NCBI GenBank assembly: GCA_035654175.1
Contig: DASRXL010000058.1
Location: 1-34,614 of the forward strand
DNA from: PNC22 sp035654175
GTDB lineage: Bacteria > Planctomycetota > Phycisphaerae > Phycisphaerales > UBA1924
Reading direction: 5' to 3'
DNA length: 34,614 bases
A program made the position numbers and the translations under genes. Shown piece by piece: positions 32,558 to 34,614 of this stretch (position 1 is the first letter of the stretch; each line of letters starts with the position of its first letter). Below the pieces are notes generated by a model. The model saw only the letters and a list, made by a program, of their open reading frames with translations, did not search any database and had not been told where the DNA came from.

Positions 32558-33386
32558 TCGGCCCGTCCGGGCGTCCGCGGAACGGCGCCGGCCCCCCGCC
32601 GACGGGGCCGGCGCCCCACTCGCGCAGCACCGCGCTCACGCCCTCGCGCAACGCGGCCCGCGCGCCCTCCGGCGCGCCGGAGCGCGCGAGCTCGACCGTC
32701 AGGATCGGCACCCCCAGATCGATCCCGATGTACGAGCCGAGCGAGCCCGGCGTGGCGTAGCCGATCTCGGGAACCACACGCCAGCGCCCATCGGTGCGGC
32801 CCGCCGCGGTGGCGAACGCCGCCGCAAGCTCGGCGCCGGGGCCGTCGAAGTTCACGAAGGGCCCGCGCGGCGAGGAGTGGCAGACGATGACGAGGTCGGG
32901 CCCGAAGCGCACGATCTCCCTGTGGAGCGCCCGCGTCTCGGGCTCCGACAGCGGGGCGGGCCCCCGGTCCGGCGCGGGCGTGAAGTTGCGCGCCGGCCAG
33001 TTGCGGTTGAGGTCGATGCCGCGGGAGTTGGCCCGCGAGCCCGCGGCGGTGCCGTCGGGGTTCGCGTCGCGCACGATCCGGATCGTCGCGTTCGGGCGGG
33101 TGGAAGCGAGGTGCGCGGCGAGCTCGTCGATGGCGCCCTGAGCCTCCGGCTCGTCGCCGTGGATGCCGCCGACGATGAGGGCCCGCGGACCCGGCGCGGG
33201 CAGCGTCAACGCCTCGATCCTCCGCCCGGAAACGGAGCGCCCGATGGGCTCCCAGGCGCCGCGAGCGGGCTCGGCGGCGGATGCGGGCGCCGGAGCAGGC
33301 GGGCCCGACGCGCAGCCGCAGAGCGACGCCCCCGCGAGCATGCAGAGAGGTATCAACCAGGCGGCGTGCACGTGCTTCCCTCCCAT
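32529..33386 (-). CDS. M14-family carboxypeptidase-like lipoprotein (MpaA-like)
   Basis: A 285-residue protein with a lipoprotein signal peptide (lipobox LCGC, Cys25) and a Pro/Ala linker. The zinc peptidase site is complete: HGDE with His76 and Glu79, Arg118 and Asn127-Arg128 in GIDLNRNWP, His170 in VIVCHSS, and the general base Glu232 in TVELARS. TPGSLGSYIG resembles murein tripeptide amidase MpaA, which cleaves the gamma-Glu-mDAP bond. This family member may trim peptidoglycan peptides, but other peptides are possible. The C-terminal end (GAGPVGGGPAPFRG onward) is encoded by a strong inverted repeat that also lies just behind the convergent GC-dockerin gene. Confidence 0.87.
   Translation of the reverse strand: MGGKHVHAAWLIPLCMLAGASLCGCASGPPAPAPASAAEPARGAWEPIGRSVSGRRIEALTLPAPGPRALIVGGIHGDEPEAQGAIDELAAHLASTRPNATIRIVRDANPDGTAAGSRANSRGIDLNRNWPARNFTPAPDRGPAPLSEPETRALHREIVRFGPDLVIVCHSSPRGPFVNFDGPGAELAAAFATAAGRTDGRWRVVPEIGYATPGSLGSYIGIDLGVPILTVELARSGAPEGARAALREGVSAVLREWGAGPVGGGPAPFRGRPDGPITGSRAPTR
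32584..32615 (+). terminator. 12-bp hairpin behind the NxxGxxxF-repeat gene, inside the convergent M14 gene
   Basis: GGCGCCGGCCCC (32584-32595) and GGGGCCGGCGCC (32604-32615) are perfectly complementary with an 8-base loop. The stem begins 27 bases after the plus-strand stop codon. It lacks a U-tract and lies in coding sequence of the opposite gene. Confidence 0.45.
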
Positions 33387-33501
33387 CGGCCGGGTGCAGC
33401 GTAGCCGGGAGGGCGGCGGCGAGCGTCGGAGCGCCGTCCAACGAAACGAGCGCGGACCGCGAAGGGCCCGCGCTCGGAGGGAGAGTGCGGTGTGTGTGGG
33501 G

Positions 33502-34614
33502 TCAGGCCGGCTCGGCCGTGTGCGTCAGGTTCTCCGTGCGCCAGCGGTCCTCGGGCTCCCAGAAGAACCGGATGACGTCGTTGACCTGATTGGTGCCGAA
33601 GAGGTTGATCTGGCCGTCGTCGGTGATCAGCCCGCGCAGCGTGCCGACCGGCAGCTCCGGGTCGTCGATGTTGCTGGTGAGGTTGGAGATGTGCCAGCGG
33701 TCGGTGGAGGACTCTTCCGCGAACTCCGGCACCCACCAGTAGACGACCACGTCGCCCCGTTCGTCGCGCCCGACGATGTTCAGGGCTCCCCAGGAGGTGG
33801 TGAAGGCCGTGACCGATTCGGGCTCGATCTCGGGCCCGCCGAAGAGGGCGTTGAAGTCGCTCACGACCCAGCGCTCGAAGCCCGGCACCCACCAGGTGAC
33901 CACGAGCTTGCCCTCCGGATCGACGCCGGCGAGGTTCATGGCGCCCCAGGAAGTGACGAACGTGGCGATGTTGCCGGCCAGGCGCGGCGTGCCCGCGTTG
34001 GCGGAGAGGTTCGCGACCTTCCACTGCTCCATGCCGGGAGCGATCCACACCGCCCGCACGTTGCCCTCGGAGTCCAGGCCCGTGATGTTGAGCGCGTTCC
34101 ACTGCGTCGCGAAGCTGGAGATCGCGCTCACGAACCGCGGCGTGTCGAGGCCCTGCGGACGCAGGTCCCGCTCGGTGATGTTGGCGAAGTCCCAGTCCCA
34201 GTTGCCCGGCTCGCCGGTGTTGGGCTGGCGGTAGATGAGCAGCTCGTCCTCGTCGTTGTAGCCCACGATGAGCACGCGGTTCCCGCGCTCGCCGAACACG
34301 GAGATGTTGCTGACGATGTTCTCCGCGCCACCGATCTCGTCCGTGAGGTTGCGCACGGTCCACGTCGTGCGGTCGGCCGAGCGGGTGAAGAGCATGAGCC
34401 CGTCCACGGTCGCGACCGCGGCGTATGTCTGGCCGTCCTTCACGTCGGTCCAGGTGACGAGGTCGCTGAGCGGATCACTCACGCCGGGCAGCGTCCCGAG
34501 GCTCCGGACAATCCACTTCATGCCGCCACCGCCGCCCGTGCCGTCGTCCGTCGGCGCGCGGAAGACCCAGGCCCCGGCGTTGACGGCGACCGGGTCGCCG
34601 CCGGAGCCGGGGGC
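33502..34614 (-). CDS. repeat protein with TSWGALNIVG / WWVPGFERW units (5' truncated)
   Basis: The frame is open to the window edge, so the start is outside; the stop is at 33502. Upstream of the internal Met at 34521 the frame still encodes protein-like sequence (DPVAVNAGAWVFRAPTDDGT) and a Gly-rich linker, so that Met is not the start. About 370 residues are visible. At least five repeats of ~55 residues carry a TSWGALNIVG strand pair, RGDVVVYWWVPEF and RWHISNLT. These look like beta-propeller or lectin-like blades. No dockerin or membrane anchor is found at the C terminus. The function is unknown and it is probably extracellular. Confidence 0.75.
   Translation of the reverse strand, partial: APGSGGDPVAVNAGAWVFRAPTDDGTGGGGGMKWIVRSLGTLPGVSDPLSDLVTWTDVKDGQTYAAVATVDGLMLFTRSADRTTWTVRNLTDEIGGAENIVSNISVFGERGNRVLIVGYNDEDELLIYRQPNTGEPGNWDWDFANITERDLRPQGLDTPRFVSAISSFATQWNALNITGLDSEGNVRAVWIAPGMEQWKVANLSANAGTPRLAGNIATFVTSWGAMNLAGVDPEGKLVVTWWVPGFERWVVSDFNALFGGPEIEPESVTAFTTSWGALNIVGRDERGDVVVYWWVPEFAEESSTDRWHISNLTSNIDDPELPVGTLRGLITDDGQINLFGTNQVNDVIRFFWEPEDRWRTENLTHTAEPA

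Noticed and set aside
34522..34614. Starting the right-edge gene at the Met at 34521
   Set aside because: The frame remains open to the window edge with protein-like sequence and a Gly linker, so the gene is truncated rather than starting there.

Overview
The window is very GC-rich chromosomal DNA (about 70% by eye) and is densely coded on both strands. Several traits point to a Planctomycetota bacterium, most likely of class Phycisphaerae. These are secreted proteins ending in a paired EF-hand (dockerin-like) domain whose last residues are Gly-Cys, prepilin-like proteins with a C-terminal DGHV motif, a CPxCGYxLxG zinc-ribbon membrane protein, and an expansion of TPR-sulfotransferases. The taxon is inferred from protein style only; there is no rRNA in the window.

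Layout. 1-3.0 kb: two secreted RWDG-repeat proteins with C-terminal GC-dockerin domains (the first is cut by the window edge). 3.3-5.8 kb: a tandemly duplicated two-gene module, prepilin-like protein plus tiny one-TM protein, ending near a clear terminator and facing a minus-strand pair. 5.8-8.1 kb (minus): trpC followed by a secreted thioredoxin-fold protein that lacks both catalytic cysteines. 8.1-10.3 kb (plus): a CPBP-family membrane protease and trpS. 10.3-13.6 kb (minus): a GT4 glycosyltransferase overlapping (ATGA) a secreted helical protein of unknown function. 13.8-15.9 kb (minus): a beta-ketoacyl-synthase-like protein with all catalytic residues replaced, then a GxxExxY-family protein with an RGG-like head, an acidic tail and a degenerate nuclease site. 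16.0-16.5 kb: a small two-TM protein. 16.6-23.8 kb (minus): four consecutive TPR-sulfotransferase paralogues. 23.9-26.0 kb: a zinc-ribbon membrane protein and a SpoVR-family protein. 26.1-29.5 kb (minus): a beta-helix protein with a phage-like C-terminal domain and another GC-dockerin protein; a lower-GC patch spans their junction. 29.7-32.6 kb: a methyltransferase, a cupin and a fourth GC-dockerin protein. 32.5-34.6 kb (minus): an M14 carboxypeptidase-like lipoprotein and a truncated repeat protein.

Themes. The content is mainly cell surface and envelope: surface-sorted repeat proteins, pseudopilins, sulfation and glycosylation. Three proteins keep an enzyme fold but have lost its catalytic residues. 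Seven start codons are preceded at 6-9 nt by a TANNCT hexamer, the geometry of leaderless transcription; the fit is best at four or five of them. No tRNA, rRNA, CRISPR array, transposase or integrase was seen. No gap between genes exceeds 300 bases.
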